A stretch of 64,000 bases of DNA, taken from contig JAKCPI010016338.1 of NCBI GenBank assembly GCA_023213315.1, positions 1 to 64,000 on the forward strand. Reading direction: 5' to 3'. Shown here one piece after another: positions 21,091 through 32,824 of the stretch; positions within the stretch are counted from its first letter, which is position 1, and each line of letters opens with the position of its first letter. The notes under the pieces were generated by a model, which ran no database searches, was not told the origin of the DNA, and worked only from the letters and a program-made list of their open reading frames with translations. A program made the position numbers and the translations under genes. The DNA is from Euborellia annulipes. Taxonomy: Eukaryota > Arthropoda > Insecta > Dermaptera > Anisolabididae.

Positions 21091-21956
21091 AATAATAATT
21101 TCGAGGGGAGGTCGCTCACTTCATCGGGATAGTCAAAGTGTCATATATACTGAATATTAGAGTTGTTTTGTAAACAGCAGAAAAAATAAATAAGTTTTTT
21201 TTTTTTTAATTTGATTCCTTTGCATTCCAAGCCTTAATCCACCCATCTTGTATCATTTAAACTTTTAAAGATCCATTTCTTTAATTTGCTTATTTACTAG
21301 AATACAAGAAGTTATCTAATATATCGTATTTACAAACAAAATAATTATATAACAAGGAAAGATATATTAATAAAAAAAAAAAAAAAAAAATGGATAAATA
21401 TTTCCAACTTTTAAACGAAATAAATAAACAGCTAATAGAAAAAGGAAATGGAATTATTTATTAATTGAATGCAAAAAGAAAATATAATTAATTGCCTCTT
21501 GAAAGAAAACCGAACGACAGATGTCAAAATTTTGAAATATTACAAAGGAGAGTAAAATACATTAGTTCAAAAGCCAGGAGATAATTATAGGAGGCTAGTT
21601 TAAGAGTGATATATGTTTGAAAAAAAAAGAAATGTTTTTCTTTATCTCAGACAAACAGAATAATACTTCATAAGTCAGGGGTATTTATTAGTTACACCTA
21701 TCCAGAGGGCAAATAAACACAAAATGAATCTATATTTTTAAAATTCTCTCATTTTATATACCGGTGACCTTAAAATTAATTAACATACTGGTGCCAGCGA
21801 GAAAAAACCATGGCAATCTAAAGAGTAAGGCATAAAAAAAGAAATGTCAGACTTAGCTCAAACAATTCGTGGTTCTATTGATTCAATTTGTATTGTAAAG
21901 TTGTTAATAAATAAATATTGAAAGGGAGAAAAAAAAAAACAAGAAAATGCAGCCAA

Positions 21957-22071
21957 TGTAGTTTCTATTTTGAGATTCAGCCCACGGCTAACCTTTCGGT
22001 CCTAAGTGACACAGCCAAACTTAGGACTGAAACGTTAGCCGTGGGCTGAATCTCAATATAGAAACTAAAAG
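21957..22071. repeat. Foldback repeat
   Basis: Arms share TTTGAGATTCAGCCCACGGC. GAAACGTT occurs at the centre without the rest of a hammerhead core. A decayed repeat C fragment lies just before it (about 21820-21880, minus). Confidence 0.65.
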
Positions 22072-22179
22072 GTGTTGAAAAATTTTTAATCAAACAGGAA
22101 ACAGGGGTGGTGGCAGAGTTTTGTTAAAGTAAGGCTTGAAATTTTTGTAAGGGATGCGGTGACGGAAAGCCTGTGGCGC

Positions 22180-22772
22180 CAGAGGCGTACCGAGGCAGCT
22201 GGGGGCCTGGGGCGGAACTAGAAGAGGGCGCCCTATATTGAATTTTTTTTTTTTTTTGGGGGGGGTGGTCATCTTTAAATATCCCTCCCCTCCATACACA
22301 AAAATATTTTTAAAATACCGTATATCCCTGAACCCCAAGGGCCCCGGGGCCTCTCAAAGAGAAATTTTCATTAAATTTTGTTGTTTTTTTTTTCTAAATT
22401 TTTCCGTTTTTACTTGAGCCCTGAGGGCCCCGGGGCCTCTCAAAGAGAAATTTTCATTAAATTTTCTTTTTTTTTATCATTTTTACTTGAGCCCTGAAGG
22501 CCCCGGGGCCTCTCAAAGAGAAATTTTCATTAAATTTTCTTTTTTTTTTATCTAAATTTTCCTATTTTTACTTGAGCCCCAAGGGCCCCGGGGCCTCTCA
22601 AAGAGAAATTTTCATTAAATTTTCTTTTTTTTTTATCATTTTTACTTGAGCCCTGAAGGCCCCGGGGCCTCTCAAAGAGAAATTTTCATTAAATTTTCTT
22701 TTTTATAAATATATGGGGGCCTATGCCGGCTCGGGGCCTGGGACGGACCGCCCCCCCCTCGCTACGCCACTG
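22180..22772. mobile_element. hAT-like MITE with internal minisatellite
   Basis: Termini CAGAGGCGTACCGAGG and the complement of CAGTGGCGTAGCGAGG are flanked by a perfect 8-bp duplication TGTGGCGC (22172-22179, 22773-22780). The interior has five tandem units containing GGCCCCGGGGCCTCTCAAAG (starts near 22339, 22424, 22498, 22583, 22658), with spacings alternating about 85 and 75 bp. No transposase. Confidence 0.88.
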
Positions 22773-22780
22773 TGTGGCGC

Positions 22781-24389
22781 TTACACGGTGGGGAGGGTAA
22801 TAATGATTTAGATTGTGATGTAAAACCATTAATTACACTATGAGGAAAAATGAAACTTTTTTTCGGCCCCGAGATAATTTCTTCAGATTATTAAGTAAAA
22901 TGACCTCCTGAATCCAAATATGACCTCCGTTTTCCTCCACCTCGTACCGTTTTCGGGGGGAGCCCCCTACTTATTTCCACCGCTTTTCGTTAATTAGAGG
23001 GCCATGGATCAAATTTGGAGGGATGAAAAGGGAATATTTTAGCCTTCAGAAGGTCTAGAGATGTGAAAAGTTAAAAAACATTAACTATTTGGTTCCAAAG
23101 GGGGGGAGGGGGGGGGTTTTGTCGCTTAAAATGCAAAAAACATTAAAACAGCTGACAGACCCACCTCACCCTTCCTTAAACATCCCTCAACTAAAAAAAT
23201 ATATAAGATAAAGGGCGGGTGTGAGCGATTCCGAAGCCCTTACAAGAAGATGGAGGATTCACCCTCGCTGCACAGTTGGTCAAATTGGCAAATATGCGGC
23301 TATAACTTTCATTTTTTGGGCTGATCTCCATAAATTTAAAGTTAAATATACGGATTCTTCTAAGTCCTTCAATATTTCCATATTTTATCTAAAGGGGTAG
23401 AAACTCCTTCTTGTCAAAGTTTGAAAAAAATTATAATCTATGAAATATAAAGTTACGCTTTTGTAAATAAATCAGGAAAAATATGACATTTATAAAAAGT
23501 AAATTTATTTGAAGAAAAATTTACATGGGGTAGACTACCCTTTACTTAAGGGGCAAAAAATTGCAAGTCTTAAGAAAATTTGTAAAGTGGGAAAATAACT
23601 TTGGAGGGAGGGGGTGGCCTTTAAACAAACAGAAATAAAATTAATTTTTATATAAAATTCTAAAAGATTTTAATGAGAAAAACAAATGCAATTTTATTCA
23701 TTAATTTATTTTTATAATTGAATGTGAATTACTGAATATCTATAAGGGGATGCGTGAGCCGAGGGGGATCGAATTTTTATATCTAAAACTACAAACAAAG
23801 GAAATATATTCATGAAACGAAGAACGGATTTATACAAGCTTGTGGCATGTTACGACACAGAAACGTAAGCAAATTAAAAAAAAAAATCATATGAATTTTT
23901 ACACTTATAATTAGGGGAGGCGAGTGGAGAAACTGCTTAAGAAAATCAGGCATTCAGCCAGTGAAAAAGAAAATTCCACCTCCAAAAATCTCACTTACTA
24001 CTAAGCCACTGATGAGAGATAAAAGTTTAGGAATTTATATTTTCAATTATTTAATAATAATTTCTTATTAAATATTAAAGGAGAATATAAATTCTCTGTT
24101 AGAGGGGTGGAGGGTGAGGAGGGAGAGAAAGAAATCATTGCTTAAATGTAAAAAATTTAGAAAAAAAATAAGTTTCTATTTTAATTTTCATTTTTAAAGA
24201 AAAAAACTATTTTGTTTATTAGAAGGGGTGATTTACACCCTTTCTCACCCTCCCTCTGGGGTACACGAATTCATCATAGAGTTGTTTTTAAAAAATTGGA
24301 TAATTTTATCAGTATATTATGAGAGAGAAAAATTAAATACAAAATTACTTTAATTCGTTATGCAAATGAGATGTGAAAATATTAATTAC
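22781..24389. other. Intron DNA with a repeat C-related piece
   Basis: 23220-23460 contains CATTTTTTGGGCTGATCTCC and TTAAAGTTAAATATACGGAT, the reverse complement of sequence flanking repeat C at 24950-25000. G-rich runs occur at 23098-23116. No gene seen. Confidence 0.45.
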
Positions 24390-24479
24390 CTTAATAATAA
24401 GATGACCAGGAGGGGAATTTAGTGGATGAATGTCTTATTTGCACAAATCACAACACAATATAAAAGAAACTAAACACAC

Positions 24480-24480
<1 letters not shown>
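24390..24480 (-). other. Possible alternative 5' exon of the AMPK gamma gene
   Basis: On the minus strand a GC-richer stretch (24620-24535) is followed by a (CT)25 tract (24531-24482). Next comes about 90 nt ending in a good donor, TTATTAAG|GTAATT, at 24390/24389. It lies in the 8.7-kb intron between the 125-nt and 49-nt exons, in sense orientation. The frame ahead of the donor has a stop shortly upstream, so it would be untranslated leader. A transcript starting here could use the Met in the 495-nt exon. This is inference from layout only. Confidence 0.2.

Positions 24481-24481
<1 letters not shown>

Positions 24482-24531
<50 letters not shown>
24482..24531. repeat. (GA)n microsatellite
   Basis: About 25 GA units on plus, (CT)n on the AMPK gamma sense strand. 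Adjacent to the possible alternative 5' exon. Confidence 0.95.
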
Positions 24532-24534
<3 letters not shown>

Positions 24535-24949
24535 GCTGAACCGAATGACACATGGCTCGACTCAAATAGAACTAAGTCAGCCTGATAGGTAGGCAACAAG
24601 CACGCTCTAGTAGCATTGCTCTCTGAGAACCCAAGAATTAAAATTATTGAATATGTTCTCTATTAAAAAAAATTCTATTCACTTGCAAACTAACGGGGTT
24701 TTATTCCGTTGGGAATAAATTCGAAATTAAATAACTATTAAAAGACTCACTTCATTTATCCATCGTTAAAACTCACCCCCCAATTAAATAATTTCCAAGT
24801 ATTATTTTTTGTATTTATTTATTTATTAGGAATACATTCGAAGTGAAAAAAATTTAAAAAGACTTATTAAATTAATCCACCCCTAAAATACTTCCAAGTA
24901 TTATTTTTTGTATTTATTTATTTATTAGGGATATAGTCGAAGTGAAAGA

Positions 24950-25185
24950 AGAATCCGTATATTTAACTTTAAATTTGTAAAGATCAGCCCAAAAAATCCC
25001 GGAGGGGATGGGGTTTTTACGACTGTGGAGGAATAGAACAGGCCGGCCCGTGGCACGGTCTGACGTCTGTTGAAAATATAGAAGGGAAGAGACTGACATC
25101 CAAAGAACAGAAGTACTGCCAGTCCCAGCTAGGGCAGCTCGTGGTCGCCATCCACGTACCCACAAAATGTGGGCCCCTGAGCAAA
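24950..25185 (-). repeat. Repeat C copy
   Basis: Minus strand carries GGATGGCGACCACGAGCTGC, CTAGCTGGGACTGGCAGTAC and CCGGCCTGTTCTATTCC in the same order as 8105-8390. It adds a left flank with AAAGTTAAATATACGGATTC. Confidence 0.75.
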
Positions 25186-25221
25186 TCGTAACAAAATATA
25201 ATTTAATATTTATTAATTCAA

Positions 25222-25455
25222 ATAGTCGACAAAAGATAGGGTGCTGCAGGGAGTCGAATTATGGATCCACGTTTAGTGTGTATCAGGGTATTGGTTGAAT
25301 TAAATTTATTAATTGAAAATTTGAGTATTTAACAATCATGAGTGTGTGGGTGGAGAATTGTGGTGGGTAGGTTGGAATAATAATGGGGCATACTGAGTAC
25401 ATTTCGGTGGATCCATGGTTCGACTCCCGGCGGCACCTTATCTTTTGTTGGCTAT
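25222..25455. repeat. Inverted pair of tRNA-like repeat pieces
   Basis: CAAAAGATAGGGTGCTGCAG and GGAGTCGAATTATGGATCC (25222-25262) recur in reverse complement at 25406-25455 (GGATCCATGGTTCGACTCCC, GGCACCTTATCTTTTG). GGTTCGACTCCC is B-box-like. Confidence 0.6.
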
Positions 25456-25654
25456 TTGAAGTTATAAATATTAAATTGTATGAATTTGGTTCACGGTTTC
25501 AAGCGTAATATTTATAATTTCTTATGTATTATAGATATGATTTCTTATTAATAGTAACAATATATAAATATTTTTCTGTTTTACATTTTAAATTTTAATG
25601 TACAGTACGTTACTGCCGGAAGCTAAATACTGTATATTAATACACAAATCTGGT

Positions 25655-25735
25655 GAGATAAGCAAAAAATACAACTTTCAATTAGCGAACGCAAGAGAAG
25701 GCTGTGTGCTGTGTGGCCAGTCTCGCCAGATTTTT
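25655..25735 (+). repeat. Family D terminal hairpin, decayed
   Basis: TCTGGTGAG...CTCGCCAGATTTTT enclosing ACAACTTTCAATTAGCGAAC, as in the hairpin at 29555-29640. Confidence 0.5.
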
Positions 25736-26098
25736 TTTATGAATATAAAAATTTAATTTTAATTTTGTTGTTCCCAAAATTTATTATTCATTTATGTAAA
25801 TTATTGAAATTAAAAGAGAAGAAAAAAAAATCAAAGTGAAAAGAATGATTTAAGACGTCTTTGTTTATAAACAAACTCAGTCAGATATAAAAGTGTGGTA
25901 AGATCTTGGAATAAACTCTAAACCATGTAAGTTTGAGAGGGAAAGATTTTAGCTCTGAGAATTGCACTTAATGAAACACATCATTCAAAAAAAAAAAAAA
26001 TGAATTTTTTTTTTTTAATTAATCATTGATAAATGATATAAATTTATATTTGATTTACAATTGAAATTCTTTTAGAATTATAGTTTTTTAAAACTCAC

Positions 26099-26223
26099 CC
26101 CTCGACTGTCCCTGAAGAGGATGGCTGCATGATGGGGATCAATGGAGGCGTCACTTGCTCTGTGATGGGGTAACGAGAGACGTCGCCTGTCAGGATCCAA
26201 AGATGCTCGTCGCAGCTGCGCGC
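26099..26223 (-). CDS. SNF4Agamma: AMPK gamma subunit, N-terminal regulatory exon (first exon visible)
   Basis: A 125-nt internal exon: acceptor TTGTTGCAG at its upstream edge and a strong donor GGG|GTGAGT at its downstream edge. It enters with 2 nt of a split codon and leaves in phase 0. The stop-free frame reads AQLRRASLDPDRRRLSL and ends HHAAILFRDSRG, then joins in frame to LPVADPFLDKV in the next exon. It is rich in Arg, Ser and His, a typical disordered N-terminal extension of long gamma isoforms. RRAS is a plausible basophilic-kinase (for example PKA or AMPK autophosphorylation) site, by inference only. A 62-residue open frame over the same DNA (26095-26283) is a shadow: it uses another frame and does not join to the rest. 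The upstream partner exon must end in phase 1 and was not found with confidence. The following intron is about 8.7 kb. Confidence 0.8.
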
Positions 26224-26419
26224 CTGCAACAAATAACGTTTTGTTAGATGACCGTCGCTCTTTGTATTCTTTCCTGAATGCAACTCACTTTAATTGTATA
26301 AACAAATAGTCTATAATGGTTTCATATTATAGGGAAAATTATTACTTCAAATGTTCACTTTATTTTATTTTAAAATCTCTGGAAATAAAACATCTAGTGA
26401 TATTTTCTGAAATTTTTAT

Positions 26420-26820
26420 TTTTACTTTCTCTTACATATCTTTATATATATAATTCTTCTGTACGTGTGTATGTGACTGAACTCCTCCTAAACGACTGAA
26501 CCAATTATGATGAAATTTTCTGTGTATGTTTGTGAGAGTCCCGGACAGGTTTTGATTCACAAATAACAATAAGTTAATGAGTAATTAACCGTTAAAATAA
26601 GAAAAAAATAAAAATTAGGAGAAATAGTTGCCATGGTAACAAAATATAAATATTTACCCATGTTTACGATTTTTTTTATTTATTTGCATTTGAATTCTAA
26701 AATATCGGCGTAAATTTTTTTTATCTGTGTACCGGGAGAGTCCCGGAAAGGATATGATTCACAAAAAATGAATAATTAACCGTTAAAATAATCTCTATAT
26801 ATAAAAATGAAAAGGGAAAA
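26420..26820. repeat. Family D relative
   Basis: Starts TTTACTTTCTCTTACATATC and includes GTTGCCATGGTAACAAAATA, both hallmarks of family D. The middle (ACGACTGAACCAATTATGAT, GTCCCGGACAGG) differs. This may be a sister subfamily. Confidence 0.5.
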
Positions 26821-26871
26821 TGTATGTACCGGTATGTATATAAGGCCGAAGGCGGGGCTTTGCGTCTAGTA

Positions 26872-28382
26872 GGGGAGACCGGGGCAGGTTGGCCCACTAA
26901 TTTTTATTTCTTTTATAAAATTTTTTATATAATCATTTTCGTTTATGTTTTTATTTTAAAATGTTGGTGTAACCTTAAGCTACCAAATGGTCATCGTAAA
27001 AGTCTCCTAAATTGATGTTAAAATTAAAAAAAATAATTATTTCTAAAATATTTCGAGTGGGCCAACCTGCCCCGTGGTCGGGGCAGGTTGGCCCGGACCA
27101 CGGGGCAGGTTGGCCCGGAAGGCATTTGTTATTTTTATATGAATAAAAATGCAAGAAAATAATTTAAAACAACCTAATTTTAACACACAAAGTTTATTTT
27201 AAATTATAATTGGTTATTGCAACAGTTTCAGTAATAAGTGAGTACTAAATCAAAAAAAGTATATCGTGACTTCAAGAACTTTTCCTTTTTCAGTTTTTCT
27301 TTTGTATTTACGAATCACTGTTATAACCGTGGTCCAGAGGTTGGAGATGAGAGTCAGAATGCTATGAAGAGCATTGCAGACACCTTACTTGGGCTTGGCA
27401 AGTTGGCAAAAAGAGTATCCCAACAAGGGTCCCAACTTTTCTCTCCCAACGCTCAATTTGTGCTCTTTTGAAAAATCTCTTAGCCCTCGGGGCTTCGTGT
27501 AGAGGTTATCGTGCTAACCATTTGGATACCAAATGGCTTAAATAAGAATGCCTGGACCCCCAAAATATATAATTATTAATACAACGGTTATCGTAAAAGT
27601 CTTATATGGCCTGAGTTACCGAAAAGACTGTGTGAATGTGAGTGTGAATGGGAAAAAAGTGTGAATGTTTAAAAAAAAAAAAAAAAAAAGCGGAAACACT
27701 TCATATCTTCCCGAAACACACATATTCAAAGAACTAGAACGTTTTAGAAAACAATAAGAACATATTCATATATCTGATAACAATTTCCCAAAAACAAACA
27801 CACGTGCTCATTTATGATGCAAAATTTCCTCCAATAAACTCTCAATGACGGCCAGTATAACATCGATATTTATAATAATTTTTATTTTGTTACTTTTACA
27901 TCATTCATTGCCACTAAAATTGAAAAGATAAAACAGGGTTTAACGGTTTCATACATACAATGGCAAAAAATCGAGTGGGCCAACCTGCCCCGTCATTTTT
28001 GGGCCAACCTGCCCCATCGTCATATTTGAAACAATTTTTATCCCGCACAAATCCCGTTGATGTTTTTTAATTAATATGCCATGGAGAAATAATCCTTATA
28101 CTCTAACCTTTAAACATAATGCTCACTTTTTATCTTCGAAGTAACCAAAAAGTAGATAAAACAATTTTATTCAACTAATGAAAATTTACTCCAAGGTGCA
28201 AAAATCGAATAAATGATCCTAGCTCATGCGAATTTACTCCGATCGCTATAGTTGTTTTGGCGGAAGGTGTGTGGCAGTGCTATTAACCTTCATTCTGATC
28301 CGTATCACAATCGTCCAATTATTCTGCGATATATCGCGACTGGGCCGACCTGCCCCGTGGGCCAACCTGCCCCGGTCTCCCC
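26872..28382. mobile_element. TIR element with repeated GGCCAACCTGCCCC motif
   Basis: Terminal repeats of at least 26 bp begin GGGGAGACCGGGGCAGG, flanked by TA (26870-26871, 28383-28384). The core motif GGGCCAACCTGCCCC or its complement recurs about eight times: at both ends, at 27058-27116, at 27978-28015 and at 28342-28375. The interior holds a SINE A copy (27481-27690) and a 77-codon open frame (27238-27471) that I do not recognise. No transposase is identifiable. Confidence 0.8.
27481..27690 (+). repeat. SINE A copy nested in the TIR element
   Basis: AGCCCTCGGGGCTTCGTGTA head with its middle deleted, hairpin CCATTTGGATACCAAATGG, tail TTACCGAAAAGACTGTGTGA, poly(A). Confidence 0.7.
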
Positions 28383-28399
28383 TATATATATATATATAT

Positions 28400-28900
28400 G
28401 TATATATATAGTGAGAAAGTATTGCGACCGAGTCAAAAATTCGATGTAGAGATTTTGATGGAAATACATGTTTTGAGGTCCCCTGAGGGTCTGTCCGTGA
28501 TGATTTAATTAGTGCATGAAGGAAATGAGCTACGAGGCTGAAATTTTATATTTACCCTAAGTTAGATACCCTTCCGGACAGTAGAACAAAATGGGCCAAA
28601 AAGTACTAGTACTTTCCTGAAGTACTTATTCAGTTTTTTCGAATTTCTCAAATTTCTCTAACGATTTTGATTAAAATTCATCTATTTTTAAATGCCTATT
28701 AAAAAGTTTTTTCCTAAAACATTTTTGAAGTAGACTTTACGATGTAGTATTTGTAGATTTTTATGTATGTAGCCTCTGTGAGATTTCAAATGGATTTTTC
28801 GGCTGTTCTTCCCATTGACGCAATGTTAAATCCTTATGGCGATTTATATGATAATTTCGATTCACAAGAGAGGCACTGTCGAACTTTTTACAGATTTTAA
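28400..28900 (-). repeat. Family D copy
   Basis: Contains AGAGATTTTGATGGAAATAC, GTTTTGAGGTCCCCTGA, AAAAGTACTAGTACTTTCC and CAACGATTTTGATTAAAATT-type sequence. The distal hairpin end may be the piece at 29330-29435. Confidence 0.65.
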
Positions 28901-28984
28901 AATAACATTTCTTTTAAGAAATTTAGTTTTATTTGGTTAGAAATCGAAATCTTTCTCCTTCTAGTCTTATTCCCGCAGTGTGGG

Positions 28985-29155
28985 GTCGGCGGAATGAGTT
29001 TTTTGCGACCGAAAGAAATAGAATAGGCCGGCCCGTCACATGGTCTGACGCCTGATGAAAATATAGAAGGAATGGACAGACATGTAAACAACAGGACTGC
29101 CAGTCCCAGCTCGGGTAGCTCGTGGTCGCCATCCACGTACCCACAAGTTGTCCCT
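28985..29155 (-). repeat. Repeat C copy
   Basis: Minus strand GGATGGCGACCACGAGCTAC, GAGCTGGGACTGGCAGTCCT, CCGGCCTATTCTATTTC. Several overlapping open frames here are only the frames of the repeat. Confidence 0.75.
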
Positions 29156-29329
29156 GAGCAAAGTTAGGATTCGAAATATCAGATTAAAATTTTGAAAAAA
29201 ATAACCATACTCTATTCGAGACACTCAACATATGAATCAATTTATTTTCAATGGAAGAATTCGTAGCTCAGCGCTATTTATGAAAAGTAAGCGATCAAAT
29301 TTGAAGCTAAGGTGCTATGAGAAATTAAA

Positions 29330-29435
29330 TATATCTCGACACAAAAAATGGTGTCAGCAGCACAGTACACAACTTTCAATTGCCGAAGGTAAAAGAAAGC
29401 CGTGTGCTGTGCGTTAAATCACTCAGATTTTTTAT
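29330..29435 (+). repeat. Family D terminal hairpin
   Basis: CTCGACACAAAAAATGGTGT, GTACACAACTTTCAATTGCC, GAAGGTAAAAGAAAGCCGTG, CAGATTTTTTATT. Confidence 0.55.
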
Positions 29436-29554
29436 TAATACGGACACAGAAAATAATATTTACAATAACATTTCACTTTTATAGCTTCATGATGAAAACC
29501 AGAGGTTTCGGACAAAACACACAATTACTAAATTATGTAAAATTATTTTAAAAA

Positions 29555-30200
29555 AAATCTGGTGTGACTGGTCGCACACAACTTTCGATTACCGAAGGTA
29601 ATCAAGAAAGTTGTGTTCTGTGTTTGTCACACCAGATTTTTTGTGTCCACATATGTTTAGTTTCCGCCGATATATTAGAATTCAAGATGTAAAATTTATT
29701 AGGAATATATTTATATTTTGTTACCATGGCAACCTTTTCTCCTATCATTCCTATGAAGTACAAGAGTAAAGTGGTCTTCAAACAATTTTGAGAGCAAAAT
29801 GACAATATACATTTTAAAGAGAATCTAAAAAATATTTGATTTTTGAATATTAATCAAAATCGTTGGAGATAATTTTGAGAAAATCGGAAAAAAAAAAAAA
29901 AAACTAAAAAGGTGCATCAGTAAAGTTACTAGTACTCTTTGGCCGATTTTGTTTAAAAGTTTATTTTCACGCTCTAGGGGAATGCCTAATTTAAATATAA
30001 AATTTCAGTCTCGTAGCTCAATTCCTTCATGCTTAAAATTAAACACACACACACAGGCAGACCATGTTGCGAAAACCACTTTTAGGCATCCAGGGGGACG
30101 GGTACATCCATCAAAATCTCGACATCGAATTTTTGAGATGAAACCAATACTTTCTCTCTATATATATCAACATATATAGGTAAGAGAAAGTAAAAAAAAA
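29555..30200 (+). repeat. Family D, near full-length
   Basis: Hairpin end ATCTGGTGTGACTGGTCGCA...GTCACACCAGATTTTT. Then TGTTACCATGGCAACC, TTTGATTTTTGAATATTAAT, AGTTACTAGTACTCTTTGG, CATCAAAATCTCGACATCGA, and the other end TATATAGGTAAGAGAAAGTA. Confidence 0.75.
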
Positions 30201-32820
30201 ATTAACGCTTTCTATTTACAATTCTAACCTGCGATCCTTCTTTTTTTAATGAATGTTTTGTTTTTACTATATGCTGGAGAAATAATATTCATTTAGAGTG
30301 AAAAAGATTAAAATAGCTAAAGATGTTTTAACATTTTTTAAAACAATTTTTTTTTGCTTTGCTGTTAACTTCATTTGAAATATGTGAACTGTCCAGCTGG
30401 TAAACTATTCTAGTTTCATTCCACTATGTTCATTTTGCCTAGTCAGGTACTTAAAACGAATGAAAAAATAAATACACATCACTTTCAAGTTATTTATTGT
30501 AACTAGTACAATATAAATACTAAGAAAAAAAAACGAGGACATCTCTAAGTTTTAAGCAACCAAATAATGATAACCCCCGGCAAATTTCATTATTATTGCA
30601 CAGGATAAATAAATCTAATCAAATAATAGGCTACATTAAAAATCAGTATCTTTAACGATCCAGACACAATCTCAAAAAACACCTGCAGGCGAAATAAAAT
30701 AAAAATTCAAATTCAACTTTTTTATTACGTTTATAAATTGAAATATCAATAGATATACTGTAATGTAAAAATAATCTTTAACATCGAAATAAAATGTATT
30801 ATATAAAATAAATATCAATCAAATTTAATGACAGGAACAGTGCTATTATAATTGAATTGGAAAGTATTAATTTAATGGAAAAAGTTGAATAAGATATTTG
30901 ATATGGGGGGGGGGGAGGGGGGTGAGCGCATAAGTGATTTTTAGCACATTTTGAATGACAAATGAAACAATTATGATTATAATCTCTTGAAAATTGAATG
31001 TAATGAATTTTAGAGAGTTTAATCCTTGGAAAGTCCAGCATATGGAAAAAATACAGACAAGGAAATCAACCAACAAGTAAAATTCCAAGAAAGTTATTCT
31101 TTGGAACTTGAGAGATAATAACAGAAATTACAATTTTTATTTATTGATTTGGAAAAAAATAGTTTTTTAGTCAGAAAAATTTACAATTTATTGCTTCTGC
31201 GATTGGGGCAAGCAGAGAACAAATGCAAGTTAATGAGAGCACGTCCAATGATTGCATGTTGTCATTAAAATTCAAATCTTCGAAAAAAAAAATAATAATC
31301 TTGAGAGTGGAAGGTATTATAAAAATTATTTTTTTTTTTCGCTGGTGTTTCGAGTACGAATCGATCTCATTATCAAGAGAAGAATTAGAAACTGAAAACA
31401 TCGATCAATTTTTGTTGAGACAAAAAAATCTGGTGCGACCATCACACCAGATTTTTATTATTAATAAATATTTTAATCTTTATTGCAACATATTAAATGT
31501 CTTGAATTTGTGAGGTCAGCATTAAAGAGAGACGAGACAGAGAACAAACGAGGGGAGTTTGAGGATTGACATATAGAGAGAAGGAAAAAATGCAAGTCTT
31601 AGCTCGAGTAAATCGTAATCGCCGTTCATGTATTCACAAACACAGTGAGTGAAGAAGATTGCCATGAACGAATCCCGTGGCTTATCAATTAGCTACGTTA
31701 CGATTCTATCTACCTATGCTACCAAATATCAATTTATTGTATAAACAAAAAAATAAATAAAAAATCTCAATACCATTTATAAACTGCATTAAATTATTTT
31801 TTCATCATTCAAAAACAATTTAATTTACGGTAATATTTTTTAAGCTAGTAAAAAAGTCCAACTGCGCCAGGACGCCTTCCCCTGGCGAGGGAACACACCA
31901 AACAGGGCTGTGATGCTGGTTGCGTTTGCGCCTTATTAGAATCGCCAACATTCCTAACATTTTATCTAGACCTATAAGGATTTGAAAATTTAAAAAGAAT
32001 CCTTTTTTTTCCCTACCTAAATATTTTTATAATTATAACACGCGGGAATAAAAATTAAATGAAATCGAACACATAAATTTCTCTTTTATTACAACAGTGG
32101 CTGATCATAAAAATTTATTTAATTGAACATAACTGAAATTATAGATATAAAAAATGAATACCTTCATTTCTCTTTATGGAAATAAATGATTTCTAAATGA
32201 GATTAAAATATTTTCAAACCATCAAAAAAAGGTAAAAATTTGTTTATACGAATGTAACATTTAAAAATAGATAGTTGATCGTCGAAACAAACATTTCATC
32301 TAACGGTTTTAAATTCTTGTACATTTTTTAATAATTAAAAAAGATGATATTTAAATACGGACAAAAGAAATTATAAATATATTTAAAAATAATAATAATT
32401 GTTAGCTTAATAAATTTAAATGTTATTCATGAATGAAAAAAATAGTCTGGTCTAATTTTTCTTTGATTCGAGACTAATTCAGAAATAAATATAAATTTAT
32501 CATGTTTTTGTTGGTTTAGAGATTAGACGAAAAAAGGTGAGATTAATCATAAGATCTATTAAATGCTATTTTATCGTAAAGACAATTATAAAAATCCACA
32601 AAATTATATCTAATCAATTTAATAATTTTGTGACATATTCTCTTCTATTTAAGCCATTTTTCCTTCGCGCTATCGCTCTCAATAAGACAAAAAAAAATTA
32701 TAATTCCCGTTGTGTGAGATAAAATATCATGGCTTTATATGAGAATTAATATTTTTTTAAAATTATTATTATCATCAATGTAAAACCGAAGAAATAAACA
32801 CGTAAACAAAATCGTTTATT
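30201..32820. other. AT-rich DNA with small repeat fragments
   Basis: A family D hairpin fragment (AATCTGGTGCGACCATCACACCAGATT) lies at 31426-31456 and a decayed repeat C piece on minus at about 31590-31660. A G-rich run is at 30905-30922. No gene recognised; the short open frames are AT-composition artefacts. Confidence 0.5.
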
Positions 32821-32824
32821 ACAT

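Noticed and set aside
20241..22071. Further hammerheads at 20300 and 22045
   Set aside because: GAAACGTC or GAAACGTT is present, but the CTGANGA box and stem II are missing.
26095..26283. 62-codon minus-strand open frame
   Set aside because: Wrong frame over a real exon; splice phases on both sides require the other frame.
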